Positions 29,830 to 37,927 of a stretch of DNA of 64,000 bases are shown one piece after another. The translations under genes were made by a program, and so were the position numbers. Below the pieces are notes generated by a model, which was given only the letters and a program-made list of their open reading frames with translations, made no database searches and was not told where the DNA came from. Every line of letters begins with the position of its first letter. The first letter of the stretch is position 1. The stretch spans positions 62,001 through 126,000 of the forward strand of contig CAMBOV010000002.1 of assembly GCA_945869475.1 (NCBI GenBank), written 5' to 3'. This stretch comes from Singulisphaera sp. GP187 (GTDB lineage Bacteria > Planctomycetota > Phycisphaerae > Phycisphaerales > SM1A02).

Positions 29830-29888
29830 GATTTTCCCACGACTGAATGTGGTTTGGCGATACTAGCAAACCGTGCGTGAGAGATCGC

Positions 29889-29894
29889 TAGAAT
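29889..29894 (+). promoter_or_regulatory. -10-like box TAGAAT for lpdA
   Basis: The hexamer lies 10 nt before the ATG at 29905. The intervening bases are C/T-rich and contain no ribosome-binding site. Confidence 0.4.
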
Positions 29895-29904
29895 CCCTCC
29901 CCCT

Positions 29905-31401
29905 ATGGCAGACAACACGCACTACGACCTCATCGTGATCGGCAGCGGACCTGGTGGCTACGTCGGCGCGATTCGCGCTGCGCAGATGGGACTCAAAGTC
30001 TGCTGCATCGAGCGCGACAAATTGGGCGGTGTCTGCTTGAACTGGGGATGCATCCCAACGAAGGCGCTGCTGCACAATGCAGAGCTTTATATGGAAGCGA
30101 TTCGCCACGGTTCGAAGTGGGGAATTGAAATCGCCCCTGAGCATGTGAAAATTGATTGGAGCAAAGTCATTGGACGCAGCCGCGCGATTACCGGCACGCT
30201 GAATTCCGGCATCGGCTTTCTCTTCAAGAAGAACAAAATCGATCACCTCATCGGTCATGCCAAGATCGTCGCCGGAAAGACCGCAGCTGGTCCATGCAAA
30301 GTTGAAGTGCGCACCGCCAATGGAACCTATTACAAGGGTGGTGGCGAGGGCAACGCGCAGATCATCACGGCCGATCGCGTGCTCATTGCAACGGGTGCCG
30401 CTCCAAAGCAACTTCCATTCGCGCCGTGCAATGGCACGACGATCATCTCGAGTTCTGAGGCGATGACACTTGCGACGCGACCAGCGTCGATGCTCATCAT
30501 CGGCTCGGGAGCGATCGGCATGGAATTCGCCTACTTCTACAACGCGTTCGGCACGAAAGTCACGGTCGTCGAAATGGTCGATCGCATTCTTCCCATTGAA
30601 GATGATGATGTTTCAGCGGCGGCACTGAAGACTTTCACAGCGCAGGGCATTTCTTTTCGCATCGGCACGAGCGTGAAAGCGATCGAGAAGAGTGGCGCGG
30701 GCGCGAAGGTCACGCTCTACGACGTGAAAGATCCAACCAAGACCGACACGGCTGAAGTCGAAGTTGTTCTCGTCGCTGTGGGCGTCGCTGCGCGATTCGA
30801 TGGTCTCTTCGATGCGTCGCTTGGAATTCGCATCTGCGATGCGGGTCCTGCGAAGGGACACATCTGGACCGACTACCGCGACACCGCGGAACCCTCTTAT
30901 CAAACGAGCGTTGCGGGTATCTACGCGATCGGTGATGTCGTTGGGCCGCCATGGCTCGCACATGTCGCGAGCGAAGAAGCGGTCGCGTGCGTCGAGCGCA
31001 TGAAGGGACACCACACACTCGGCGTCGACTATGGGTCGATTCCAGGATGCACCTATTGCAATCCCCAGATTGCATCGATCGGCATCACCGAGCGCGAAGC
31101 GAAGGCAAAGGGTCTGAAGTACAAGGTCGGCAAGTACTCGCTGAAGGGACACGGCAAGGCAATCGCAGTCGGTGCAACGGATGGCCTCGTGAAGATCATC
31201 ACGAGCGATCCGTATGGAGAGATTCTCGGCGCGCACATCTTTGGAGAGGATGCGAGCGAGTTAATCGGCGAACTCGGACTGGCAAAGCGACTCGAAGCGA
31301 CAGCCGAAGACATCATCTCGACCGTGCACGCCCACCCGACGATGCACGAGGCGATTCATGAGGCGGCGCTCGCGACTGAGGGTCGCGTGATTCACGGGTA
31401 A
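29905..31401 (+). CDS. lpdA: Dihydrolipoyl dehydrogenase
   Basis: The 498-residue flavoprotein starts with the FAD motif GSGPGGYVGAIRAAQMG. The redox-active disulfide is in GGVCLNWGCIP, the NAD-binding motif is IIGSGAIGMEF, and HAHPTMHEAIHE carries the C-terminal catalytic His-Glu of the partner subunit. It reoxidises dihydrolipoamide in the pyruvate and 2-oxoglutarate dehydrogenase or glycine cleavage complexes. No E1 or E2 gene is nearby. Three hairpins follow the stop codon. Confidence 0.96.
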   Translation: MADNTHYDLIVIGSGPGGYVGAIRAAQMGLKVCCIERDKLGGVCLNWGCIPTKALLHNAELYMEAIRHGSKWGIEIAPEHVKIDWSKVIGRSRAITGTLNSGIGFLFKKNKIDHLIGHAKIVAGKTAAGPCKVEVRTANGTYYKGGGEGNAQIITADRVLIATGAAPKQLPFAPCNGTTIISSSEAMTLATRPASMLIIGSGAIGMEFAYFYNAFGTKVTVVEMVDRILPIEDDDVSAAALKTFTAQGISFRIGTSVKAIEKSGAGAKVTLYDVKDPTKTDTAEVEVVLVAVGVAARFDGLFDASLGIRICDAGPAKGHIWTDYRDTAEPSYQTSVAGIYAIGDVVGPPWLAHVASEEAVACVERMKGHHTLGVDYGSIPGCTYCNPQIASIGITEREAKAKGLKYKVGKYSLKGHGKAIAVGATDGLVKIITSDPYGEILGAHIFGEDASELIGELGLAKRLEATAEDIISTVHAHPTMHEAIHEAALATEGRVIHG

Positions 31402-31423
31402 TCAAAGAGGATCAAACTCAAAC

Positions 31424-31455
31424 GCTCCCCGCACGAACGGTTTCGTGCGGGGAGC
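31424..31455 (+). terminator. Strong hairpin after lpdA
   Basis: A perfect 14-bp stem (GCTCCCCGCACGAA and its complement) with a 4-nt loop starts 22 bp after the lpdA stop. The bases after it (ATCATTG) are a poor U-tract, so it may be a bidirectional or processing hairpin rather than a classical terminator. Confidence 0.6.
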
Positions 31456-31463
31456 ATCATTGT

Positions 31464-31494
31464 CCGCGGTGGCACTGGCAGTGACACACCGCGG
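31464..31494. repeat. Second hairpin, 8-bp arms
   Basis: CCGCGGTG and CACCGCGG flank a 15-nt loop between the lpdA hairpin and the terminator at 31502. Function is unknown; it may protect a 3' end. Confidence 0.5.
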
Positions 31495-31501
31495 AATCGA
31501 T

Positions 31502-31532
31502 CCCGTGCGAGAAGTCGCGCGGGTTATTTTTT
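31502..31532 (+). terminator. Rho-independent terminator of lpdA
   Basis: A 9-bp stem (CCCGTGCGA, GAAG loop, TCGCGCGGG with one T-G pair) is followed directly by TTATTTTTT on the plus strand. The U-tract overlaps the last codons and stop of the convergent small gene at 31524-31784. Confidence 0.65.
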
Positions 31533-31784
31533 CACTTGCTTCAACTGCCAGTCGCGATACGTGCGGCGAATGACCTGCTCCTGCACCGTGTGCATCCAGA
31601 GATCGCCGTATGTCGCTGCCATGAAACTCTCAAATGCTGGCGGGTAGGCGTGCGATCCCGTTCCTGGTACACGCCAGCGAGGCGGAATACTCGATGCGCT
31701 AGGAACATCGACCCAGAGCGCGGCCACCAACAAGCACGTGCCCAACGCGATCCAACGATTCATCTGTGAATTGAACGATTTCAT
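31524..31784 (-). CDS. Small secreted peptide downstream of HTH-TPR regulator
   Basis: The 86-residue product begins MKSFNSQMNRWIALGTCLLV and has a hydrophobic core ending near VPSASS, a likely Sec signal peptide with a cleavage site. The remainder is about 54 residues, rich in aromatic and basic residues, ending WQLKQVKK. AAAGGAGT lies 5-6 nt before the ATG, a very good ribosome-binding site that decides the start. It begins 19 bp after the regulator gene's stop, so it is surely co-transcribed. I do not recognise the family. A role as the exported signal or target of the regulator is inference. Confidence 0.65.
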   Translation of the reverse strand: MKSFNSQMNRWIALGTCLLVAALWVDVPSASSIPPRWRVPGTGSHAYPPAFESFMAATYGDLWMHTVQEQVIRRTYRDWQLKQVKK

Positions 31785-31803
31785 CAATGACTCCTTTCGC
31801 CAA

Positions 31804-33057
31804 TCAGGCTGTGTGAAGGGACCGGGCGTTTTCAAGAATTCTCCATCCCGTTTCTCGGAAGGATGGAAAGCGACCCATCGTTCCGGCAACCGTTCGAATG
31901 TCCTCGTCGTCGAGCAACCAATCGGTCGAGTATCCGAGCGACTCGTTCATGCGTTGTCGCCGCAGGTGTTCAAACGTAAAGGCGCGCTCGCGCATCGACC
32001 AGTTGTCCGTGCGCTCGGCAATCTCGGCAGCCTTGTTCGAGAAGATCGCCATAAATCGGTGTAGCTCTGCACCGCTCAGCCCGCGCAGTGCAACGTTGCA
32101 TCCGAAGACTGCGCACCATCCATAACTCTCGAGCCAATCACCTGGTGGATAGGCCGCGACGTCGATGACCTGCTCGAGTCCGAGCGAGAGCGTTTCAGCA
32201 GCCTTTAATGGATCGATTAACCCAAGCGCAGCGTCACACTCAATAATCGCGCCGGCGCAGGTGTTCGAGACTGCCGCGTACGACGGGTCATCGAACTCTT
32301 CGCTGAGCGATGTGTAGGCCTTTGCCGCGAGTTCAAGATCGACACGCGCACACTCGGCGTGTTCGTTTGCGCTGAGTGGATCCGACTCGACCATCCGCCT
32401 TTGCGATTGGCCGCGCACATAGTGACCAAAGGCATGTACGACTCGTTCGGCACGCGATTCGGGTTGGCGTGAATGAAAGCGCGCGACAAGACCCTCGGCA
32501 ACCGCGCTTGATTCGACGAGATGCCAGAGCGTGTAGTGCGCGTTCGCGAGATTGACTTCAAGCATCACACGTACGTGCGTTGGAACCCCTGGCTCACCGA
32601 GTCCACGCTGAAGTGCAGCGAGTGCTTTCGTGTAACGACCGAGGCCGTCGTACGCGCCCGCGAGTCGATTCGCAGCAGTTGCACGCTCTCCGCCCGTTTG
32701 AGCGGCGAGCAGCAGTGCACGCGCAAGTTCGGTCATGCGTCGATAGTCACCCGCGCGATGCGCTTCGATCGCTTCGCGGTCGAGCACTGCAAATCCGCGA
32801 GCGGCGGTCTCTTCGACTTTTACATACTCCTCAGCCTCATCTTTCCAGATGCCCTCGGCCACATCGCCGATATCCCAATCGAGCGCATCGGCGAGCCCAA
32901 CAACAAGATCAAGTTTTGGATTCCCACTCTCTGGCACGACCTTTGAAGGCTCGCGTCCGAGTGCTTGTGCCGTCTGCACCTTCGTCCACTTTCGATAGAT
33001 GCGGGCGAGGTCAACGAATTGGCTGAGTCGATCACGTCGATTCGAATCTTCGAGCAT
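31804..33057 (-). CDS. HTH-TPR transcriptional regulator (RRNPP-like architecture)
   Basis: The 417-residue protein begins MLEDSNRRDRLSQFVDLARI. A helix-turn-helix-like region spans about residues 15-65 (TKVQTAQALGREPSKVV, then LDLVVGLADALDWDIGDVA). The rest is all-helical with repeats resembling TPRs, for example AANRLAGAYDGLGRYTKAL. This N-terminal HTH plus TPR layout resembles peptide-sensing regulators such as PlcR, NprR and Rgg, though direct homology is not shown. I chose ATG 33057 because the upstream frame is arginine-rich and non-coding in character; no clear ribosome-binding site was seen. It is followed by the small secreted-peptide gene. Confidence 0.6.
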   Translation of the reverse strand: MLEDSNRRDRLSQFVDLARIYRKWTKVQTAQALGREPSKVVPESGNPKLDLVVGLADALDWDIGDVAEGIWKDEAEEYVKVEETAARGFAVLDREAIEAHRAGDYRRMTELARALLLAAQTGGERATAANRLAGAYDGLGRYTKALAALQRGLGEPGVPTHVRVMLEVNLANAHYTLWHLVESSAVAEGLVARFHSRQPESRAERVVHAFGHYVRGQSQRRMVESDPLSANEHAECARVDLELAAKAYTSLSEEFDDPSYAAVSNTCAGAIIECDAALGLIDPLKAAETLSLGLEQVIDVAAYPPGDWLESYGWCAVFGCNVALRGLSGAELHRFMAIFSNKAAEIAERTDNWSMRERAFTFEHLRRQRMNESLGYSTDWLLDDEDIRTVAGTMGRFPSFRETGWRILENARSLHTA

Positions 33058-33491
33058 GAGTCCCACTTTCTGACGGACACCGGGTCCGAATCCGCTGCCA
33101 ATGCACGGACTAATGGCAGTGATGAATCGCTTCTTACAGCAGCCGATTGAATCTCGTTGTTGGGCGAGAGAGGCAGGTCGAAGCAGATGCCTCGTAGCGC
33201 GCGCAACGCTCGCTGACAGTGAGCGGTGCCGACGGCGATTTTGGGTTGACCGCCTGTGAAGTCGCCGAGAATTGTTGGTTTGTCGATGGCGACTTCGGGT
33301 TCGCAATCGAAGGACTGTCACTCGACGAAGCGATCGCAGCGCTTGCGGACGGCTCTGTCACTGCGCTGTCTCGACCACCAAATCCTACAGTGTCGTTGCG
33401 ATCAATCGTTATCGTTGTGACTGGGTCGTCGAGCCCTTTTCGGCTGCGCGTCTTCAAGGAACTGGATCGCTCGCAGAGTCCGCGGGGTCTT
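33058..33491. other. 434-bp region between the regulator and gmk
   Basis: No independent gene is certain here. It holds an inverted repeat at 33095-33119 and a near-repeat of about 20 bp at 33228-33247 and 33282-33301. A plus-strand frame beginning GTG 33219 reads without a stop into gmk and has some coding-like character; see the finding on this frame. Confidence 0.5.
33095..33119. promoter_or_regulatory. Inverted repeat upstream of the HTH-TPR regulator
   Basis: CTGCCA and TGGCAG arms flank 13 bp, ending 38 bp upstream of the regulator ATG on the minus strand. It is a candidate autoregulatory operator; short arms mean it could be chance. Confidence 0.25.
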
Positions 33492-33497
33492 TACACT
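33492..33497 (+). promoter_or_regulatory. -10-like box TACACT for gmk
   Basis: The hexamer lies exactly 6 nt before ATG 33504, which argues that gmk begins there and not at the upstream in-frame GTG. Confidence 0.45.
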
Positions 33498-33503
33498 TGG
33501 TGG

Positions 33504-34121
33504 ATGGCTGCGCCAAACATGAGTGACACGAATGGCATGAGTGGATTGCTCTTGGTTCTCGCGGGACCATCTGGCGTCGGCAAGACGTCCATCGTGCACG
33601 CACTTCTCAAAAAATTTGGTGGATTTTTCAGCGTCTCGGCGACCACGCGGGCAGCGGGTCCTGGTGAGGTCGACGGACGCGATTACAACTTCATCAGCGA
33701 GGATGCATTCAAGACGTTGATCGACTCGAAGAGTTTTCTTGAGCACGCCGAGGTTTTCGGCAAGTCGTGGTACGGAACTCCACGTGCGCCCGTCGAGGCT
33801 GCGGTCGCGCGCGGACAACTCGCAGTTCTCGACATCGATGTGCAAGGAGCCGAGTTGGTGAAGGCGCAGTGGCCACAGATGTACGGGGTCTTCGTGCTTC
33901 CGCCGAGCGAGGCAGAACTCCTTCACCGATTACGCGCACGCGGACGCGAAGACGAAGCGACCATTCAGCGCAGGTTCGCCGCGAGCACGCGCGAGATCGC
34001 GCGCGCGCGCGTGGGAAATGTCTTCGATGAGTTCATTGTCAACGATGATCTCGCACGCGCGACGGATGCGATTTGCGCATTGGTTGCATCGAGGATGGGT
34101 GCAGCGGCGCAGCGTTCGTGA
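33504..34121 (+). CDS. gmk: Guanylate kinase
   Basis: The 205-residue enzyme phosphorylates GMP to GDP with ATP. It has the P-loop LAGPSGVGKTS, the GMP-binding segment SVSATTRAAGPGEVDGRDYN and YGTPRAPVE. The lid region follows (RLRARGREDEATIQRRF). Length at this start equals the usual family length, and the TACACT box 6 nt upstream supports it; later ATGs at 33519 and 33537 are possible. An in-frame extension back to 33219 is discussed separately. It is convergent with tmk, another nucleotide kinase, 23 bp away. Confidence 0.93.
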   Translation: MAAPNMSDTNGMSGLLLVLAGPSGVGKTSIVHALLKKFGGFFSVSATTRAAGPGEVDGRDYNFISEDAFKTLIDSKSFLEHAEVFGKSWYGTPRAPVEAAVARGQLAVLDIDVQGAELVKAQWPQMYGVFVLPPSEAELLHRLRARGREDEATIQRRFAASTREIARARVGNVFDEFIVNDDLARATDAICALVASRMGAAAQRS

Positions 34122-34144
34122 CTGGGTCGGCGGCGGGGCGGCGC

Positions 34145-34804
34145 TCACCCCCGCGACAATCGTTGCTGCATCCCGCGACGAAGCGTTTCAAAAACAGCAT
34201 CAGGCGCTGCAGTCGAGTCGACCACGAGATAACGATCGGGTTGCGCGCGCGCTTGTTCGAGGTATCCCTCGCGCACACGCTTGTGATAGCTCGCGTCCTT
34301 CTGCTCGATGCGATCAAGTGCGCGCGTCATGCGCGACTGCGCCGTCGTCCAGTCGACGTCGAGGATCACAACGAGATCAGGCCACCGCCCGCCGATGGCG
34401 ATGTCGCCAACCGCCATGATGTCGCTCACCGAGACTCCACCAGCGCTGCCTTGATAGGCAAGCGTCGATGAGATGAACCGGTCCGCTAAGACGAATGCTC
34501 CGCGGTCGAGCGCAGGAATGATGCGCTCTTCAACAAGTTGCGCGCGACTCGCCATGTACAAGAGCATCTCGCATCGCGTCACCATTTCACAATTGGCTGG
34601 ATCGAGCAAGACCTCGCGAATCTTTTCTCCAATCGATGTGCCGCCGGGCTCGCGAACCTCGACCGTCTCAATCGACGCATCCCGCGCGGCCTTCGCGAGC
34701 GAGCGCAGTTGGGTGCTTTTGCCGCTGCCATCGGGTCCGTCGAAGACGACGAATTTTCCTGGAAGCAGCGATGTCCAATTCGGCGCCATCGTGATCGCAC
34801 TCAT
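34145..34804 (-). CDS. tmk: Thymidylate kinase
   Basis: The 219-residue enzyme converts dTMP to dTDP. It has the P-loop FDGPDGSGKSTQ, the substrate-binding segment REPGGTSIGEKIRE, the DR motif in VLADRFISSTLAYQGS, and a final helix typical of the family. The start ATG overlaps the stop of the upstream YggS gene as ATGA. A second ATG four codons later (MAPNWTS) is possible. Confidence 0.95.
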   Translation of the reverse strand: MSAITMAPNWTSLLPGKFVVFDGPDGSGKSTQLRSLAKAARDASIETVEVREPGGTSIGEKIREVLLDPANCEMVTRCEMLLYMASRAQLVEERIIPALDRGAFVLADRFISSTLAYQGSAGGVSVSDIMAVGDIAIGGRWPDLVVILDVDWTTAQSRMTRALDRIEQKDASYHKRVREGYLEQARAQPDRYLVVDSTAAPDAVFETLRRGMQQRLSRG

Positions 34805-35616
34805 GAAGGGGCCGACTCTGGCGCAGACTCTGGTTGTCCCGCGCCGATGACTGCGCTTCCGACGCGCACGATATTCGCACCCGCGGCGATCGCATCTTCG
34901 AAGTCGCCGCTCATTCCCATCGAAAGCAGGTCGAAGGTCTTTCCGGCGATGCCCGTCTGTCGTACGTCGCAGAAAAGTTCGTAGCCGCGGTCGAAGGTTT
35001 TGCGCGCGTCACCGACTGCTCCTTCGAGTGGCGCCATGCACATCAGTCCGCGCACCCGCAGATTGACCATTGTGTCGAGCTGTTGCACGACATGACGCAC
35101 CGCCGCACCTGTGATGCCGTGCTTCGAAATCTCACCCGAGACATTGACCTCGAGCAAGACATCGATTGGTTGCTCGCGACGCGCCGCTTGCACATGAATC
35201 TCTTCGGCAAGACGCAAACTGTCAACGGAGTGAATCAGTCGCGCCAACTCAACGGCTTTGCGCACCTTATTGCGTTGGATCGATCCAATCATGTGCCAGC
35301 GCACGAGCGGTGTCTGCGCGCGCATCTCACGCAGTCGAACGAGGTGCTCTTCGATCTGCGCCGCGCGTTGCGTCAACTGCTGTACACGGCCCTCGCCGAA
35401 ATCTTGATGACCAAACGAGATGAGCTCGCGAATCTGTTCGGGCGTCGCGGTCTTTGTCACGACCACCAGCATGATGTGCTCGGGCTTGCGACCCGCGGCA
35501 ATCGCGGCAATCGCGATGCGCTGCTTCACTGCGTCGTAGCGTTCTTTGAGGGTGCCTTCGGTGGGGTCATTCATCGTGTCATCCTTGAGTTCGCTGGCGT
35601 CGACCGCTTCCTGCAT
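34801..35616 (-). CDS. PLP homeostasis protein, YggS/PLPBP family
   Basis: The 271-residue protein matches the YggS alanine-racemase-like barrel. The PLP lysine is in LVVVTKTATPEQI, followed by GHQDFGEGRVQQL and WHMIGSIQRNK, and the C-terminal phosphate-binding region is LLSMGMSGDFEDAIAAGANI. It buffers free pyridoxal phosphate and affects amino- and keto-acid balance. I chose ATG 35616 (MQEAVDASE) because AGGAGA lies about 7 nt upstream; a start seven codons earlier is less likely. It overlaps tmk by 4 bp and is divergent from gpmI. Confidence 0.93.
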   Translation of the reverse strand: MQEAVDASELKDDTMNDPTEGTLKERYDAVKQRIAIAAIAAGRKPEHIMLVVVTKTATPEQIRELISFGHQDFGEGRVQQLTQRAAQIEEHLVRLREMRAQTPLVRWHMIGSIQRNKVRKAVELARLIHSVDSLRLAEEIHVQAARREQPIDVLLEVNVSGEISKHGITGAAVRHVVQQLDTMVNLRVRGLMCMAPLEGAVGDARKTFDRGYELFCDVRQTGIAGKTFDLLSMGMSGDFEDAIAAGANIVRVGSAVIGAGQPESAPESAPS

Positions 35617-35660
35617 CGTCTGTTCTCCTGTTGCCAAGGGTAGCGAAAAGCGCGATCGCC

Positions 35661-35666
35661 TATTCT
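35661..35666 (+). promoter_or_regulatory. -10-like box TATTCT for gpmI
   Basis: The hexamer lies 7 nt before the GTG at 35674; only AAAAAGT separates them. This is one of the clearest leaderless arrangements in the window. Confidence 0.5.
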
Positions 35667-35673
35667 AAAAAGT

Positions 35674-37284
35674 GTGAAGCCGAGACTCATCAACACGCCG
35701 TGCGTCCTGATCGTGCGCGATGGATGGGGTCGAAACCCGCATCCTTCGCATGACGCATTCAATGCGGTCGCGTGCGCACACACGCCAGTCGACGAGCGAC
35801 TCACCGCGAGCTCTCCGAGCGTGTTGATCAAGACGAGCGGTGAGGATGTCGGCCTGCCCATCGGTGCTGACGGTCCCGTGATGGGAAATTCTGAAGTCGG
35901 TCACCAGAACATCGGTGCGGGTCGAATCGTCGACCAAGAACTCATGCGCATCACGCGGGCAATTCGCTCTGGTGCGTTCGCGGCCAACTCGACGCTTCGT
36001 GAGGCATTCGCGCGCGCGAAAAGTCGCGGTCGCAAAGTGCACATCATGGGACTCGTCAGCACCGGTCAAGTGCACAGCGACCTCTCGCACCTCATCGCGA
36101 TTCTCGAGCTCGCGCACTCGATGAGCTTTCCATCGGATCGGCTCTTCGTGCATGCCTTCACTGATGGGCGCGATTGCTCGCCTCGCTCGGCTCCCGCATT
36201 CATCGCAACACTCGAAGCGGCGCTCGCCATCAATGGTGGTCGAATCGCAACACTCATCGGGCGATTCTTCGCGATGGACCGCGACACTCGATGGGATCGC
36301 GTCTCGCAAGCGTGGGAGTGTTTGCTCGGACGCTCTGCGCTCACGGCGCCATCCGCGGCGGCTGCGATCGCGGCGCACGACGCCGCGCCACAATCTGCAT
36401 CACAGACGAGTGAAGAGTTCATCCCTCCAACGCGCATCCGAGGAGTCGACGGAGCGATCGAGGATGGCGACAGCGTGATTTTCTTCAACTACCGGGGCGA
36501 TCGACCACGCGAAATCACCAAGGCATTCGTCTACGACGAACTCCCCTTTCGCGCCCTCGCGCGAGGAGCCTTCGATCGAGGCGCAGTGCCTCACGACCTC
36601 TACTTCTGCACGATGGCGCAGTACGAAGAGGGACTTCCGGTGCATGTCATCTTCGAGCGTCCACCGAAGATGGCTGACATTCTTGGAAGTTGGCTCGCGG
36701 ACCACTCGATCACACAGTTTCGTTGCGCTGAGACTGAGAAGTATCCGCACGTCACTTTTTTCTTCAACGACTACCGCGAGCCTCCATTCACGGGAGAGAC
36801 GCGGTCGATCATCGCGAGTCGACGCGATGTCGCGACGTATGACCTCGCGCCTGAGATGAGCGCGGCCGGCGTGCGCGACTCAGTGCTCGCGCGCATCGCC
36901 TCGCCCGAGTGCGAAGATGTCATCATCGTCAACTTCGCCAACACAGATATGGTCGGGCACACCGGCAACCTGCCCGCTGCAATCGTTGCCGTCGAATGCG
37001 TCGACCGATGCGTTGGCGCGATCGTCGATGCCGTCCTCGCGCGCGGCGGTTCGCTGATCGTTACTGCGGACCACGGCAACGTCGAGCAGATGCGCGATCC
37101 AATCACTGGATTGCCGCACACCGCGCACACGAACTACGACGTGCCGCTTTTCGTCGTCGGCAGCGCATTCGAGGGCAGAACGCTTCGAACCGGTGGACGG
37201 CTCGGCGACATCGCGCCGACGATGCTCGAGATGATCGGGCTTGCGCAACCGGCGGCGATGACCGGTCGTTCGTTGTTGCTCTGA
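35674..37284 (+). CDS. gpmI: 2,3-bisphosphoglycerate-independent phosphoglycerate mutase
   Basis: The 536-residue enzyme interconverts 3- and 2-phosphoglycerate using two metal ions and a phosphoserine intermediate. Diagnostic segments are VLIVRDGWGRNP near the start, PVMGNSEVGHQNIGAGRIV with the catalytic Ser, HAFTDGRDCSPRSAP, NFANTDMVGHTG, and TADHGNVEQM. Length is slightly above the usual 510-515. The start is GTG, close behind TATTCT. The next gene begins 24 bp later but has its own -10-like box. Confidence 0.95.
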   Translation: MKPRLINTPCVLIVRDGWGRNPHPSHDAFNAVACAHTPVDERLTASSPSVLIKTSGEDVGLPIGADGPVMGNSEVGHQNIGAGRIVDQELMRITRAIRSGAFAANSTLREAFARAKSRGRKVHIMGLVSTGQVHSDLSHLIAILELAHSMSFPSDRLFVHAFTDGRDCSPRSAPAFIATLEAALAINGGRIATLIGRFFAMDRDTRWDRVSQAWECLLGRSALTAPSAAAAIAAHDAAPQSASQTSEEFIPPTRIRGVDGAIEDGDSVIFFNYRGDRPREITKAFVYDELPFRALARGAFDRGAVPHDLYFCTMAQYEEGLPVHVIFERPPKMADILGSWLADHSITQFRCAETEKYPHVTFFFNDYREPPFTGETRSIIASRRDVATYDLAPEMSAAGVRDSVLARIASPECEDVIIVNFANTDMVGHTGNLPAAIVAVECVDRCVGAIVDAVLARGGSLIVTADHGNVEQMRDPITGLPHTAHTNYDVPLFVVGSAFEGRTLRTGGRLGDIAPTMLEMIGLAQPAAMTGRSLLL

Positions 37285-37294
37285 CGCACGTTCC

Positions 37295-37300
37295 TACACT
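37295..37300 (+). promoter_or_regulatory. -10-like box TACACT for the 37309-37896 gene
   Basis: The hexamer lies 8 nt before the ATG at 37309, in the 24-bp gap after gpmI. Confidence 0.45.
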
Positions 37301-37308
37301 CTCACCCT

Positions 37309-37896
37309 ATGCCAAAAACACCTGGAGTCTTCTGTCTCGAGGCGGACTGGTGTGGGCTGGTGCATCCAATGTCGATGCGACCAGTGCTCGAACTCATGAA
37401 GAGCAGCGACGCGCGGGTTCCGTATGTCTTGCGCGATGTCGCGACGCGGGCGGAGATCGAGTTCTATTTGCGTCGGTGGTTTCAAACCCGCTACAAGCAA
37501 TTTGACCTGCTCTGGTTTGCGATCCACTCGCGGCCCGCTGAGTTGCTGCCCGGCGACATGCGCGTTCCCTTCGAACGCATTTCGCTCGATGATCTCGAAA
37601 CACTGCTCGCCGGACGCTGTCGCGGGCGCATCATTCATTTTTCAGGATGCCGTTTCTTAAAGGTTCCACACGCGCGACTCACCCAGTTTCTCAAACGCAC
37701 CGGCGCACTCTGTATCAGTGGATTCACCGGCGAAGTGCCCTGGCTCGAGGCGACGATCTTCGAAACCTATTGGCTGACGATGCTTCACTACGAAAAACGT
37801 AACACCACGGGCGTCAAAGCGGCCCTAAAACTCATGCGCCGCGAGCAACAACCCCTCTGCCGCAAGTTTGGATTCGTCGCGCGCGTGCGTTCTTAA
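37309..37896 (+). CDS. DUF6642-like protein of unknown function
   Basis: The 195-residue protein begins MPKTPGVFCLEADWCGLVHP. It contains RDVATRAEIEFYLRRWF, then FDLLWFAIHSRP, RIIHFSGCRFLKVP and TGALCISGFTGEVPWLE. This pattern, with His at the end of one strand and Cys at the end of the next, resembles a family I remember as DUF6642; the His/Cys pair also recalls a caspase-like dyad, which is speculation. It is cytoplasmic, with no signal or membrane helix. It sits between gpmI and der. Confidence 0.6.
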   Translation: MPKTPGVFCLEADWCGLVHPMSMRPVLELMKSSDARVPYVLRDVATRAEIEFYLRRWFQTRYKQFDLLWFAIHSRPAELLPGDMRVPFERISLDDLETLLAGRCRGRIIHFSGCRFLKVPHARLTQFLKRTGALCISGFTGEVPWLEATIFETYWLTMLHYEKRNTTGVKAALKLMRREQQPLCRKFGFVARVRS

Positions 37897-37910
37897 CCGC
37901 GCTTGGCGAC

Positions 37911-37916
37911 TATGCT
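37911..37916 (+). promoter_or_regulatory. -10-like box TATGCT for der
   Basis: The hexamer lies 11 nt before the ATG at 37928, at the long end of the spacing range seen here. Confidence 0.35.
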
Positions 37917-37927
37917 TGAGCGCCTCC

